From NCBI GenBank assembly GCA_963556145.1, contig OY744473.1:1488001-1552000 (forward strand): DNA of 64,000 nt. The letters run 5' to 3'. The notes below the pieces were generated by a model. It was not told the DNA's origin, made no database searches, and saw nothing but the letters and a program-made list of their open reading frames with translations. Origin of the DNA: Hygrocybe punicea. Lineage: Eukaryota; Basidiomycota; Agaricomycetes; Agaricales; Hygrophoraceae. Below are positions 23,190 through 33,958 of the stretch, piece by piece (the first letter of the stretch is position 1; every line of letters starts with the position of its first letter). The translations under genes and the position numbers were made by a program.

Positions 23190-26100
23190 TTGGTTTTCCA
23201 AATGTATGTATTCCATTGTGTTAACCCATTCCTTGACCCAGGATTTAACTCCAACGCAGGGCCCGTTATCTCAGTCCCTAAACATCACCAAGCAAATCAG
23301 AACAGAGCATCCACGAGCAGATCTGAGGAACCTGTCATCATCATTGATGACGACAGTGAGTCAGAATTGGACAATGGCACCAGGTGGCGACATGAGAAAA
23401 AGCAAGAGCAGCCAGCCGAGCCGGAGCCCAAGGGGAAAGAGAAGGAGCAGGGGAGCAAGGAAGACGCCGACATGGACATGGAGGAACCAACGGCAGTGGA
23501 TGTAGATGTCGACATGGATATCGACGTGGATATCGACATGGGTGCAGAGCAGCAGCAGGGGGAGAAGAAGCAGAAGCAGCACCAGGAGGAGGAAGAGGAG
23601 GAGGATGACCCCGTCTGGTGGCCAGGGCAGACAAACTGGTCTGACTACAAAGACAAGCCTTGGCAGAGGAACAACTCTGCGGGGCGGCGGCCATGGTGGA
23701 TGGAGGAGGAGGAGGTGGAGGACCTTTTGCACCCTCCAGGAGAGGAAGAGCAAATGAGCAGTGAGCCGCCACAGCCTCAAGGGGACGACCAGCGGAGGGG
23801 GGAACAGCTGCAACACGATGAAGGGGAAGCTCAAGAACAGGACAGGGAGCAGCTGCAACCAGTTGGGGAGGAAGAGCAAATGAACGATGAGCCACTACAG
23901 CCTCAAGGGGAGGCCCAGCAGAGTGAGGGGGAGCCACAACCGGTGCAAGGGCAGGATCAGCAGGGGCAGGGGGACGAACCACAGCCAGGGGGGGAGGGCC
24001 AACCTGGAGAGTGCGATGAACCCCCACCGGCTTTGGAGGGTGATGGACCACAACGAGCAGTGGAGGGTGATGGATCACCAGCAGAGGAGGAGGGCAATGG
24101 ACCACCACCAGTGGTGGAGGGCGATAGACCGCCACCAGCAGCGGAGGGGGGTGGACCACCGCCAGCTGTGGAGGGGGATGGACCACTGCAGGATGTGGAG
24201 GGCGATGGACCACTGGCGGTGGAGGGCGATGGACCACCACTGGCGGTGGAGGGCGATGAACCACCGCCACCGGTGGAGGGTGATGGACCACTGCCGGCTT
24301 TGGAGGGCAGTGAACCACTGCCACCGGTGGAGGGTGATGGACCACCGCCAGCTGTGGAGGGTGATGGACCACCACTGGCTGTGGAGGGCGGTGAACCACC
24401 GCCACTGGTGGAGGGTGATGGACCACCACTGGCTGTGGAGGGCATTGAACAACCGCCAGCTTTGGAGGGCAATGGACCACAAGCAGCAGTACAGAGCGAT
24501 GGACCACCACCAGCGGTGGAGAGCAACGGACCACTGCCAGTGGTGGAGGGTGGTGGACCGCTGCCAGTGGCGGAAGGGGGTGGACCAGTGGCGGAGGAGG
24601 TTGGACCACTGCCAGCAGTGGAGGGCGAACAGGGTGAAGGTACCAGACCACGACCTGAGGGGGAAGGTGAAGAGGAGGAGGAGGAGGAGGAGGAGGAGGA
24701 GGAGGAATCAGAAGAAAGCGAAACTGAGCTAGGAACCCAATTGCGCCCGGTAACACGCTCGCAAACCAATGCTCTCAAAGGGAAGACGACACAAAAGGGA
24801 CCTCCTGCTGGGTACCAGACCTACTTCACTGCAAGCAAGAAACGGCGTGCACCAGCTTCGAAATGGAACAGCCATAAGAAAAGGAAGCTTATGGACAGAA
24901 GTCAGATGATTTCATCAGAACTGCCCGGTGAAGTGAGTATAACTTTGTGACCAATCTTTCAATGCACATGAGTTAATGATGGAAATTAGTCATTCAATGG
25001 CACTCCAGTCAAAAACCTTGAACTTCCTGAAGTCAGTTCGTCTCTAATGCCCAAGATATCAACTAACCAGAGGAACAGATGTCTGAGGATCATGTGCCTC
25101 CCAGGGTTTTTGGAGCCGACCGAAATGCAGAAGCATCTCATTTCACATTTCAAAGTAATGCGGGCTCGGTTAGTCCTATTTCTAGTTGTTGGTTTGATTT
25201 ATTTACATGGACAACATAGGATGAATGTGAATATTGGTGTTTGCGAACCATCCAAGAGGAAGTGGAGTCTTTATATGAAGATGGAAGACCTCTTCATCAC
25301 CTACCATCCACCAGCGACCCAGAATTTGATCCAGATGGTTCGAGTATTTTTGTAGTGGCATATAATCAGTACCTCCAAATGGATACCTCGACAATCCAGG
25401 ATATCTTTGAACAAAGACATATCCTGGTCCATGGAGTCCCGCAGCAGGAATGTCTCCAGTTTGACCTGGAAGGTCTCTCCAGACTTGGGAGTCTCAAACA
25501 TGAGCGTAATGTGCAGGGTTTGTCTTGTCCTTTTACTGATCCTTGCTGTTACTCACCAAATGACAAAGTTGGTTCCTTTCGCACCCGGAAAAGTCATGGA
25601 AAGATGCTGCATGTCGGGACTCTGCAAGATTTGTATAATGCATCTCTGTTAGAAGGACAAAGACACATCTGGAACATGCTGGACTTTCCCATGGGTCACC
25701 TCACGGTTCATCCACCGCCCATGTACCGGTATGATGCGAAATTATCTATCCTCAGTTTTCATTTGACAAAGATGCTCTCCTCCAGCTCGCTGGCATCCCA
25801 TGAGCAGGCCATGTCGGAAACCCGGGGACAACCAGGTTATATTCCAGGCAAAACATTCGCGGACGAACTCTCTTGGGGGACTGCGGCATTGCGGGGTGCA
25901 ACTTCTTGGCCGCATGCTGATGATGATGGTTTTGCCACAGTTGTAAGGGTAATGACAGGCAGCAAGTATTGGGTTGTCATGCGCCGCAACAGAGAGACAC
26001 CTCCCTGGAATAGCAATGGAGACATGATGACTCGTCATGCGTTTGGAAAGGGTTGGGGTCCCCTCAGTCCATCCAAAGGCATCTGGGAGAAAGAGGGGGT

Positions 26101-27072
26101 GCTGTTGATGCCAAATGATGTCTTGTGAGCGTTATTCATTCCATCACAGACTTATCTAACAAATGATGCCAGTTTCCAAAGGCCGAACACAGTCCATTAT
26201 GTAGTCACCCTGCAGGACTCCATCGTATATGGAAATCACTTCTATGCCACATCTTCGATCAAGGACACCTGTTTTGGAATCATCCACACCTTCGTCATGT
26301 CCTACTCCATCACAAATACTCAACATAATACCACCCGGACCATTCTGAGAAGAATGATGGGTATGTGGCATGAACATTTGTGTGTCAATGAGGCTTCAGC
26401 TGTTGGTATGTAGTTGCTGTTCATATTCTCATCCCTCTACCTAAATCATGATCCTCAATAGGTGTAGATCGCGAACATCACATTCCTGATGTTTTGACCC
26501 CTGCTGGCCTCTTGGATGTGGTAATTGTGGGCAATCTTCTGGAGATGGCGGAGGTGATCAATCGAAACCATTACAGTGGTGAGATGGATGACTTGGAAGA
26601 GGAGGAAGAGACCTTTGCCCGATTGCGATACCGCCGATTCTGCACCTGGTTTGCAGGAGAATATGTGACGATTTTGGGTGGGATATGGGTGCATCCTTCC
26701 TACATCTTCAAATGTGCTCTGCTTCAGTTTTGCCTCTGCCTCATATTTTACAAACGCGAGAGGCAGGCACAATTGGTGAACGTGCCCTTGACAACTGGTT
26801 GCACCTCCCTCAAACTAGAAAGGAAGATCCTGGCGCATTTCGAGACTCAGTGGCCCGAATTGATGCCCTTGATGGAAACCCTGCTGGATGATGAAGCTCC
26901 GATAACAAGCGACACTTGGAGTTTCAATTGGAGCGGTCCAATGTTCAAGATTGAGTGTAGGAATTCTGATGCGGCAAAGGCATTAGCTTTAACATCCACG
27001 GAAAAGAGGGATTTCGCTAGGGAGCCGATTTACAGCCCTGATGGCGATATGGATGTCGCCACTGCATCCTGA
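23190..27072 (+). CDS. Acidic/proline repeat protein with C-terminal JmjC domain
   Basis: One long exon (about 23,250-24,933) encodes an acidic segment, WWPGQTNWSDYKDKPWQ, then some 24 repeats of a nine-residue unit of the form VEGDGPPPA (about 24,000-24,640), an E-run, and a basic patch KKRRAPASKW. It splices through GTGAGT at 24,934 into SFNGTPVKNLELPEVSSSLM and on to FKDECEYWCLRTIQEE. The JmjC-like fold shows iron ligands His and Asp in WPHADDDG (25,913-25,921) and a His in VYGNHFYATS (26,237-26,239), with RPNTVHYVVT joined across the intron at 26,127-26,172. The 3' part after about 26,770 switches frame, so the last exons are uncertain. Family role: lysine demethylase or related hydroxylase acting in the nucleus. 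It probably shares a transcript with the preceding helical region. Confidence 0.72.
24000..24640 (+). repeat. 27-bp coding minisatellite
   Basis: About 24 in-frame units of GTGGAGGGYGATGGACCACC type encoding V-E-G-D-G-P-P-x-x. Variation is mostly third-position, plus Leu/Pro/Ala swaps in the last two residues, which suggests selection for an acidic, proline-rich linker. Confidence 0.85.
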
Positions 27073-27340
27073 ACCAAGTAGGTGTTCTGCTGTTCGTTAG
27101 CAGAATACCGGCTCATGCTTAATCAATCATTTTCCAGTCGCGTCTGCCTCTCATTATTTATCATTAGATTTTCCACTATAAGTTTCCATCTGGAAATGTT
27201 GTCATTGTCCCCATTGTTGTCAGCTTTCAATTCTGCAAATTTTGTATTTTATGCCTCGTTACATACATTGTATTACTGTATTTTTAGTAGTTGTCAAAAT
27301 GTATCCCATGTTTGTGCAAAACTTAAAGGTTGAATCCTGT

Positions 27341-27405
27341 GCGCAAAATGTGATGTGACATGTCGCAGCAGGTGAATCGGCCGTGACAGGTCACACATGA
27401 TCGTG
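27341..27405 (+). promoter_or_regulatory. Motif cluster upstream of the 27,490 gene
   Basis: GATGTGACATGTCGC, GGCCGTGACAGGTCACAC and CACATGATCGTG within 65 bp, about 85 bp before the proposed ATG. Same class as at the other three genes of the element. Confidence 0.5.
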
Positions 27406-27489
27406 TTTGGATGGTTGAAAATTGTTTCCCCCTTGCTCATCCCCCTTAGCATCACGTCAAAAATTATCCCCACTATCATCCCCTCCACT

Positions 27490-29695
27490 ATGACTTGGGT
27501 TGTTCCCGAATATCTTGAAATCCTGAAAAACCATAAGCAGGATTACCCAAATGCCCCTGACAGGGACAGCAAGACATTGATTGTTAAAAGAATTCGTTCG
27601 GAAATAAAGAAGAGCAGGGAAGTTGTTAAGGATGGTCACATTGAGGGTTTGGCCAAAGTACTTGAACTTCGCCTTATAAGCTATATACTCACATATAGGC
27701 TGATATCACGTTCTATGTAGAAAATCATCATATGGTTGAAGAATCACAAGGATGATGGACATGAGGATGCTGGCAAAAAGAAGACTCGAGCGAAATTTGT
27801 CAGAACATGGGACTTACGCGCTGTTGTGGTGGAGAAGATGAAGGAGGAAATAAAAGAGAGAATCCAGGAGCTTTCAGGTGGAAAGCCCGGAAGCAAGGAG
27901 TTCATCGCCGCATATAAAGATGCTTGCACCTGGGTCATGGAGAAGTTGACCCCCGAAAGAAGGGCAGAGTGTGAGGGTCTCGCTGCAGAGTGGAATAGTG
28001 GGAAACTAATGGATGAAGTGTGGAGTAGGTAAGTGAAAACCTTTTCTCACATCGTTGTCTTCTACTGAAGCCTCTGGGGTAGCAATGTGGAAAATTCGAT
28101 GAGCAAGGTGGTTAGCAAGTTTGTAAAGGAATTGGATGTGCAGATGGGGGCGAAGGTGCTTGTCTTGGTTGGCTGGAAGGATCGGAAAGGCGTTGCTCAA
28201 ACAACGAAGTAATATTTCACCTGCTGCAAATTATTTGAACTCACCCAACATTATCGGTAGATTTGAAACCCACAACATTCAAGGGGAAATTTTTTCAAAA
28301 AGCAAAACTTTCCAGGACGAGGTGATGAAATTATGGAATGAGTGGGTGTTTACCGAATATAATATGTTCAAGGTATCATCAACATTTACTTCTCTGAGCA
28401 TACATTAGATGAGCAGAGTGATGGAGAAGAAATTGATGTCGACAAGGAAAAGGGTCCCAGCCTGCCCAGGAAGGAACACGATAAGAGCGTGCCATTTGTC
28501 TTGCAAGTCGACGAGTTTGGTGCACCCATCCTCCCTGACACAAAGGGGATGTCACTGCCGAAGAAGAAGGATGTCTTTAGGGCATTTGTGACAATGTCCT
28601 ACCATAAGTTGAGCAGAATGACTGGAATAAAACACGACTCACCATATGTTGCAGGCCAATATACAAACAACCAGAATGCGACAGTCCCATGGTTGAGGAT
28701 AAGAGATTCCCTGGGGCAATTTATAGATGCTGAGTATCTCCCTGATGGACAGCAGATAATGGAGCCGACAAAGATGAAGAAGGACCAGCTGAAGCTGGTC
28801 TTTGACCACTGGGAGAACCGGCAGGCAGGCGGGTTGGTGGCCCTCAAATTCAAGTCTGCAAGGGCCTCAGATACAGAGAATCTGTTGAAGAACAAAAACG
28901 CCAAGAAGAGGAGATATGTGGATATTTCTGATGATGACGACATCTCAGAAAACGAGCCTGGACCTTCAACACGGAATGAGTACGGGGCCACAAGCACATT
29001 GCCAAATCGATCATAAGTGATATGCATTATCTGCCCCATGTGCATTTCCATTTGTTTATCTGGTTGTTTAGTCCAGCCGCAGTCGGCCCAGACAAAGAGG
29101 CAAGATTTGCATATTTACAAACCTTGAACGACAGTAGGCAATACCTGAGTTTGGTCAAGTTTTGCTATGACCATTATGTGAGTAATACATTTCAAGAATA
29201 CGTGTTGAAATGAATAACCCGGGTCAGGAATGGGACATCAATAATCCTGAACATGCCTGGATGTCATGGAGTTACCCTGGCCAATTTCTGCTGCCTGAGT
29301 TCCATGATGGCAATGCTCTAGAAGAGATCATGGTATGGATGGAGACGTTGCAATATCTGGCTGACATTGCAGTTATTCTATTGGTCATTTGCCTGGCCTT
29401 ACGAGAATTTGCAGCCGCTCACTTCACCGAAGGCGACTTTGACTCTACCAGGGGGATTCCCGAATATGTGTGGGGATCTTCGTACACCGCGGAACACACT
29501 CACAAGGTGTTGGAGAGAGCAGATAGGCTGAGGACATTCTTGGAAGAGAAAGAGGAAGAGCATGAGGTTGAGGATCCACCTGGACCACCCAGTGGGGACA
29601 AGGGCAAGGGCAAGGGCAAACCGCGCCATGGCGGAGGTGCTGGGGGAGCATCATCAAAAAGAAAGGACAAACACAAAAAACCTAAGACTGGATGA
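27490..29695 (+). CDS. Multi-exon lysine/acid-rich protein, unknown function, fourth gene of the element
   Basis: Start ATG 27490 (MTWVVPEYLEILKNHKQDYP). Exon joins that keep the frame: EGLAK to KIIIWLKNHKDD (acceptor near 27,720), then DEVWS to LWGSNVENSMSKVV, then KELDVQMGAKVLVLVGWKDR. A long exon from about 28,390 holds LPRKEHDKSVPFVLQVDEFG, VTMSYHKLSRMTGIKHD, MEPTKMKKDQLKLVFDHWEN, and a DDDDISE acidic stretch. A GTACGG donor near 28,980 joins to PAAVGPDKEARFAYLQTL. The last exon (29,210-29,695) has a hydrophobic helix near ADIAVILLVICLALREFAA, a KGKGKGK tract and a basic tail KRKDKHKKPKTG. No known domain recognised. No in-frame stop was found, unlike its neighbours. Confidence 0.6.
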
Positions 29696-30045
29696 GTGAG
29701 GACCAGTGAGAGGTTAAGGAAGTGATATTCTCTGGTCTGGCTGCAAGCTTTGTCTTCATATCTGCAATGCTCCAGAGTCAATGTGTTAATTTTGTCATTG
29801 TTTCCTTGTCCTGTCTGCATGACATGATGTGTATCATTTGCTACATTGAAATGCATAATGTTTCAATACAAATATGGACAAGTGAGGTCCAGTAAGAGGT
29901 GGAATGACTGGTAAAAAATGTGGTTATTAAAGTTCAGGGAGGCGAGAATATGTCCTGATATCTGCAGTGTATGTTTACAGAATGTCAGGAAAGAGATTTC
30001 GTTATCCTCTGGATGTGGATGCCAGTGTAGAGTAAATATTACCTT
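29696..30045. other. 3' flank between the last gene and the right repeat array
   Basis: No gene or repeat recognised. Confidence 0.4.
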
Positions 30046-30860
30046 AATCTTGGCCCATCCAATGGCAGTGGAAAAGAAATCTCCCTCTCTGCCAGGGGAC
30101 AGATATATTGCATCCCCACGTTTGGTGGGAAATGTTTGTCCCCCTGATGTCGGCCCATCCACTGCTAGTGGGGAATAAATATCCCACTGCAGCCAGTGCC
30201 AGTGAGGAATAAATATCCCACCCCATCTCGGCCCATGCAGTGCCAGTGGGGAATAAACATCCTACCCCACCTTGGCCCATCCACTGCCATTGGGGAATGA
30301 AGATCCACCCCATCTCGGCCCATCCAGTGCCAGTGGGGAATAAACATCCCACCCAATGTGGGCCCATCCACTGCTAGTGGGAAATAAATATCCTACCCCA
30401 CCTCGGCCCATCCAGTGCCAGTGCGGAATGAATATCCCACCCCATCTCGGCCCATCCAGTGCCGATGGGACATAAATATCCTACCCTACCTCGGCCCATC
30501 CAGTGCCAGTGGGGAATAAATAACCCACCCTATCTCAGCCCATCCACTGCCAGTGGGAAATAACTATCTCACCCCATCTCGGCCCATGCCCTGCCATTGG
30601 TACAAACATATCCCTGCCCATGTGGGCCCATCCAATGATATTGGCAAATAATCATTCTACCTAATTTCGGCCCATCAAATTCTAGTGGGAAAGAATTATT
30701 TCTACTGTTCTGGGCCCATTCACTGTGAAGGAAAAAGAATATCTCGGCTCATCTCGGCCCATACAATCCAATAGGCCTGGATATTATCTCGGCCCATCTC
30801 GGCCCATCCACTGGGATTGGACCTTTAGCACATGGGCTCCACCAATGTTACTGGGCAAGA
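30046..30860 (-). repeat. Right subterminal 44-bp repeat array (inverted relative to the left array)
   Basis: About 17 units of GGCCCATCCAGTGCCAGTGG followed by GGAATAAATATCCCACCCCATCTC; spacing between GCCCAT cores 43-44 bp (30231, 30275, 30318, 30362, 30406). The outermost unit and the flank GGGCTCC..AATGTTACTGGG mirror the left end. Confidence 0.9.
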
Positions 30861-30890
30861 TACGCTGCAAGGGCTCCAGAACCCCCAGAG

Positions 30891-32110
30891 AATCAAGACA
30901 GACTGTCATTCCCCCTTCGTCTCAGAGCTTCCCCTTCATCCTAGTTCCATTCTCTTCACATTCCATCATGTTCTCTCACCATCCGACCCTTCAATCTCAC
31001 TGCGACTTTTGATTTTATCGCAACTCTTTGATTTTGATCACACCACTCCAGTTTTGATCGCAGCACTTCTCTTGAGTTTCTCATCCACTTCTATTCATTC
31101 TCCTTCATTTCCTATACTAGTGTAGGATTTCTGAAGCTTCCTTGCACCTTTTCACCTTTAGTAGTTGTAGGATTTCCCTTCTTATAGCTACATATAGCAT
31201 ATCAACGTCACCAACCCCTGGCCGGTTTCTTGCACCATACCCACCCCCACAAGCCCTCGTTCAGCTCCCTGTGGCCTCATTCTTGACCTTGGCGACTGCC
31301 CTGGCCATAGGAACCCAAATGAGTTGCCCCAGCCCCCCACATGCCCTCATTCAGTTGCGTACCACCCCGCCAGGGAACCCAACAGCATAACCTACCCCAT
31401 GCTGACCCAAACAAACCTCCATGATCCCTTTGCATAATATGCCAATCCCTGCATGTCGAGACACTATGCCCTTGTTAGTACAACCCTATGCCCCATCATT
31501 TCTTATAGCTTTTATTATAGCCTCATCTCCCATTCCCGCCAATATTGGATGTCAATTAAAGTCTACCTATGAGCTGTCACTACACTTGTTCATACACCTG
31601 TTCACCTAGTTCCACCAACACTATTATGTTTTTGATCACCAGAATATGCACACTGCGCCAAGTACTTGCCAGAACAATTTGGGAGAGGTCTTGTGTCATA
31701 AGCCCTAACCCTTGCAAAGAAGGCATTTGGAGAGATTGAGATTGAGAGAGGAGTTCTATAGAGTCTGGTCATCTACTGCCCCCTGCGCAAGGACGACTTC
31801 CCGCTTCACAATATAAGGCCCTGGCCTTGACTCAAGGCATTCTGAGGGACTGGGAGTTGTGGCTTTCAGTTTTGTTTGTTTTGTGTTCTTTTCTGTAGCA
31901 GTTGGCGACGAGGGCATCGCCATGAGGAAAAGGGGCACTTGGAGTAGTGGGACCTGGCCAGTCATGTGACCAGGTTCCCATGGTTGACCTAGTCAGTGGC
32001 CTTCCCAATGTAGTAGTCAGATTCATCCCATCTATCCAGTGATCCATCCCATCGAGTCAGACTTCCTCTCGAGTCCTATGTGAGCCCCCGGAGAGGTACC
32101 TCGGAACCTC
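30891..32110. other. Intergenic low-information region
   Basis: C/T-rich sequence with several short frames, none supported. It includes a run of similar C-rich phrases (CCCACAAGCCCTCGTTCAG, CCCACATGCCCTCATTCAG), suggesting a decayed duplication near 31,240-31,360. Confidence 0.4.
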
Positions 32111-33147
32111 TCCAATGGGCAGCGGAGTACTCCCTGCTGCCCACATATATGTTTAATTTTTATTTATTTGAACTTAACTAAGGCTTTAACAAATTACAGG
32201 TTGACGCACCACCACTACCACCACCACCACCACTACTACAATGACGACAATGACAATGACAATTGCCACCACAACAGCCATGACCACCAGGATGGCCACG
32301 TCGGATGCCAACAACAGCGACATCGGATGCCAACAATGGCCACATCAAACACATCCAAGACATGTGCACATGCAAACGAATGCGAATGGGGTGGAGTGGG
32401 AGTCTACATGATGGAATGAGCAGTAGGGGGTGGTGCATCCACCCCTGCTCCTACATGGTAAGTTTTTTTATTGATTTTTTTATTGATTTTATTCATGTAT
32501 CACAGAATGTGGCACATCACCATCACCACCATGCAACACCACCACTACCACCATCACCACCACACAACACCAACACCACCACCACCACCGAGGAAGGCCA
32601 ACATGGGGTGAACCCAGCCATCGTCACGTGTACAATGTATGATGCATTGGGACACCCACGCAAAGAGGCTTGATGCCACCAGGACAGGGAATCCCACCTC
32701 ACCATGAGGTGTTCCGGCACCCAGCATGCAGCCGAAGCAAAACACATGCATCGTACATGTGCATTTCGCCACCTCGCAATGATCTGGCCATGTCAACAGA
32801 GTAACTGCCCCCCAATCCCACCTTGTGAAGACACCAGCCACATCAATTGACATGTGTGGCTCTCCTGCAAGGTCAGATGGAGTAATAGCAGGGTATAGTA
32901 ACTCTCCTGCCCCCTAATTCTACTGTGTGATAATGCTGGTTACATTAATTGATATGCGTAGTTCTCTCACGAGGTGGATACCCAATGGTCTTGGTTTAGA
33001 CCGAGTCTTGACTGAACCAAACTGACGTAAATGGTTTACGTCAGTTTCAGTTTCGGTTCCAGGATTTTTGACAGGAACCAAATGGTTCGGTCTCAGTTTG
33101 GGGCAAAAAGACCTAAAACTGGACAGAACTGAACTTCCCCAACACTA
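32111..33147. mobile_element. Fragment of a 1.3-kb hAT-like nonautonomous element (right end kept)
   Basis: It shares its order of parts with the complete copy at 33,959-35,276: palindrome (32,117-32,142), CAC/ACC-rich tract with GACAATGACAATGACAA, second palindrome (32,423-32,454) followed by GGTAAGTTTTTTT, another CAC tract, ATTGACATGTGTGGCTCTC, then an end with GGTTTACGTCAGTTTCAGTT and CTTCCCCAACACTA at 33,147. The left terminal repeat was not found. Confidence 0.6.
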
Positions 33148-33700
33148 GCTCTGATGTAAATCATTGAGTTTTGTCAAAGTGTCTTTCTTTTGGTCCAGTT
33201 TCTCAAAATGGTGTTTAAATTCCACAAGGAAATCTGTGAAGGTCCCGAAGTTGACTGGGTTGTGGGCCAATGCAACATCAGCAAATTTGTCTGCCCATCG
33301 TCTCGTGAGTCCTCCCTGCAGATAGGAAAGGACGAACATAATCTGTCTCTCTTCAGTGTCAATGTAATCTCTGTTCGCTTGGAGGTAGATCTGGGCACTA
33401 TGAATGATTGTCTTGTACCCATCTTTGTTGCCATTGTATTTAACTGGTGGAGCAACATGGGATTGCAGCATGGACGGGGCTGTGGGTGCTGGCACTGCTG
33501 ATGTTCCAGACATGGTTGTTGTGGTGAAAGGTGGATGGTGAGGAGTAGTTGTTGGAGGAGAAAATGATGTCGAGGCGAAAGACAGGAAGGTTGTTTGGAT
33601 TGCGACAAACTTGTCAAAGTCATCATCGGATGACCCTGGTGATACTGGGGTGGAGTGGTATTCATCATTGTGATCTGAGTCAGGAGTTTGGAAGCGTTGT
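33145..33700 (-). pseudogene. Ty3/gypsy-type Gag fragment
   Basis: Reads SPGSSDDDFDKFVAIQTTFL, then MSGTSAVPAPTAPSM, then the retrotransposon Gag core PVKYNGNKDGYKTIIHSAQI, MFVLSYLQGG, RRWADKFADV and FLVEFKHHFEKLDQKK. The frame stops at LNDLHQS because the TAG that begins the neighbouring element's terminal repeat (complement of 33,145-33,147) falls in frame. The rest of gag and all of pol are missing. Family role: capsid-like structural protein of an LTR retrotransposon. Confidence 0.75.
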
Positions 33701-33958
33701 GCCAGGATTTATGGTTCGAATGTCGAGGGAGTAGTGAGAAGTTTAGTCTTATGTTATGGATCACTATCAATTTGCAGACTCTGGCAACAAAGAACCAAAC
33801 AGGATTAATAAGATAAGATATGGAAGTAGTGTACAAGAGTAAGAAGAGGAGGGAGAGGTGTCTGGGTAGTGGGTAGTGGTCTGGGGAAGAGTAGCTAGAC
33901 TAAACTTAAGGGCTACTGACTACGAATGTCTGGATTATATACTAAATGACTTTAGGGT

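Larger units (their letters stand above)
11720..30890. mobile_element. About 19-kb KDZ-type composite DNA transposon with TET/JBP and JmjC cargo
   Basis: The outermost recognisable ends are inverted copies: the left has CCAGTAACATT followed by GGAGCCCATG near 11749, and the right has the complement near 30830-30860. Inside each end sits an array of the same 44-bp repeat in opposite orientation. Between them lie a KDZ transposase (minus), a TET/JBP gene (minus), a JmjC-ending gene (plus) and an unknown gene (plus). Exact ends and a target-site duplication could not be fixed; similarity fades at about 11,720 and 30,890. The Helitron ends at 11702, immediately outside the left end. A 766-bp foldback and a 50-bp tandem repeat are internal. 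Confidence 0.7.

Noticed and set aside
23341..24756. Long minus-strand open frames (up to 471 codons) over the acidic/proline repeat
   Set aside because: They arise because the 27-bp repeat is open in several frames; the plus frame is longer, spliced to the JmjC exons and has the biased acidic composition.
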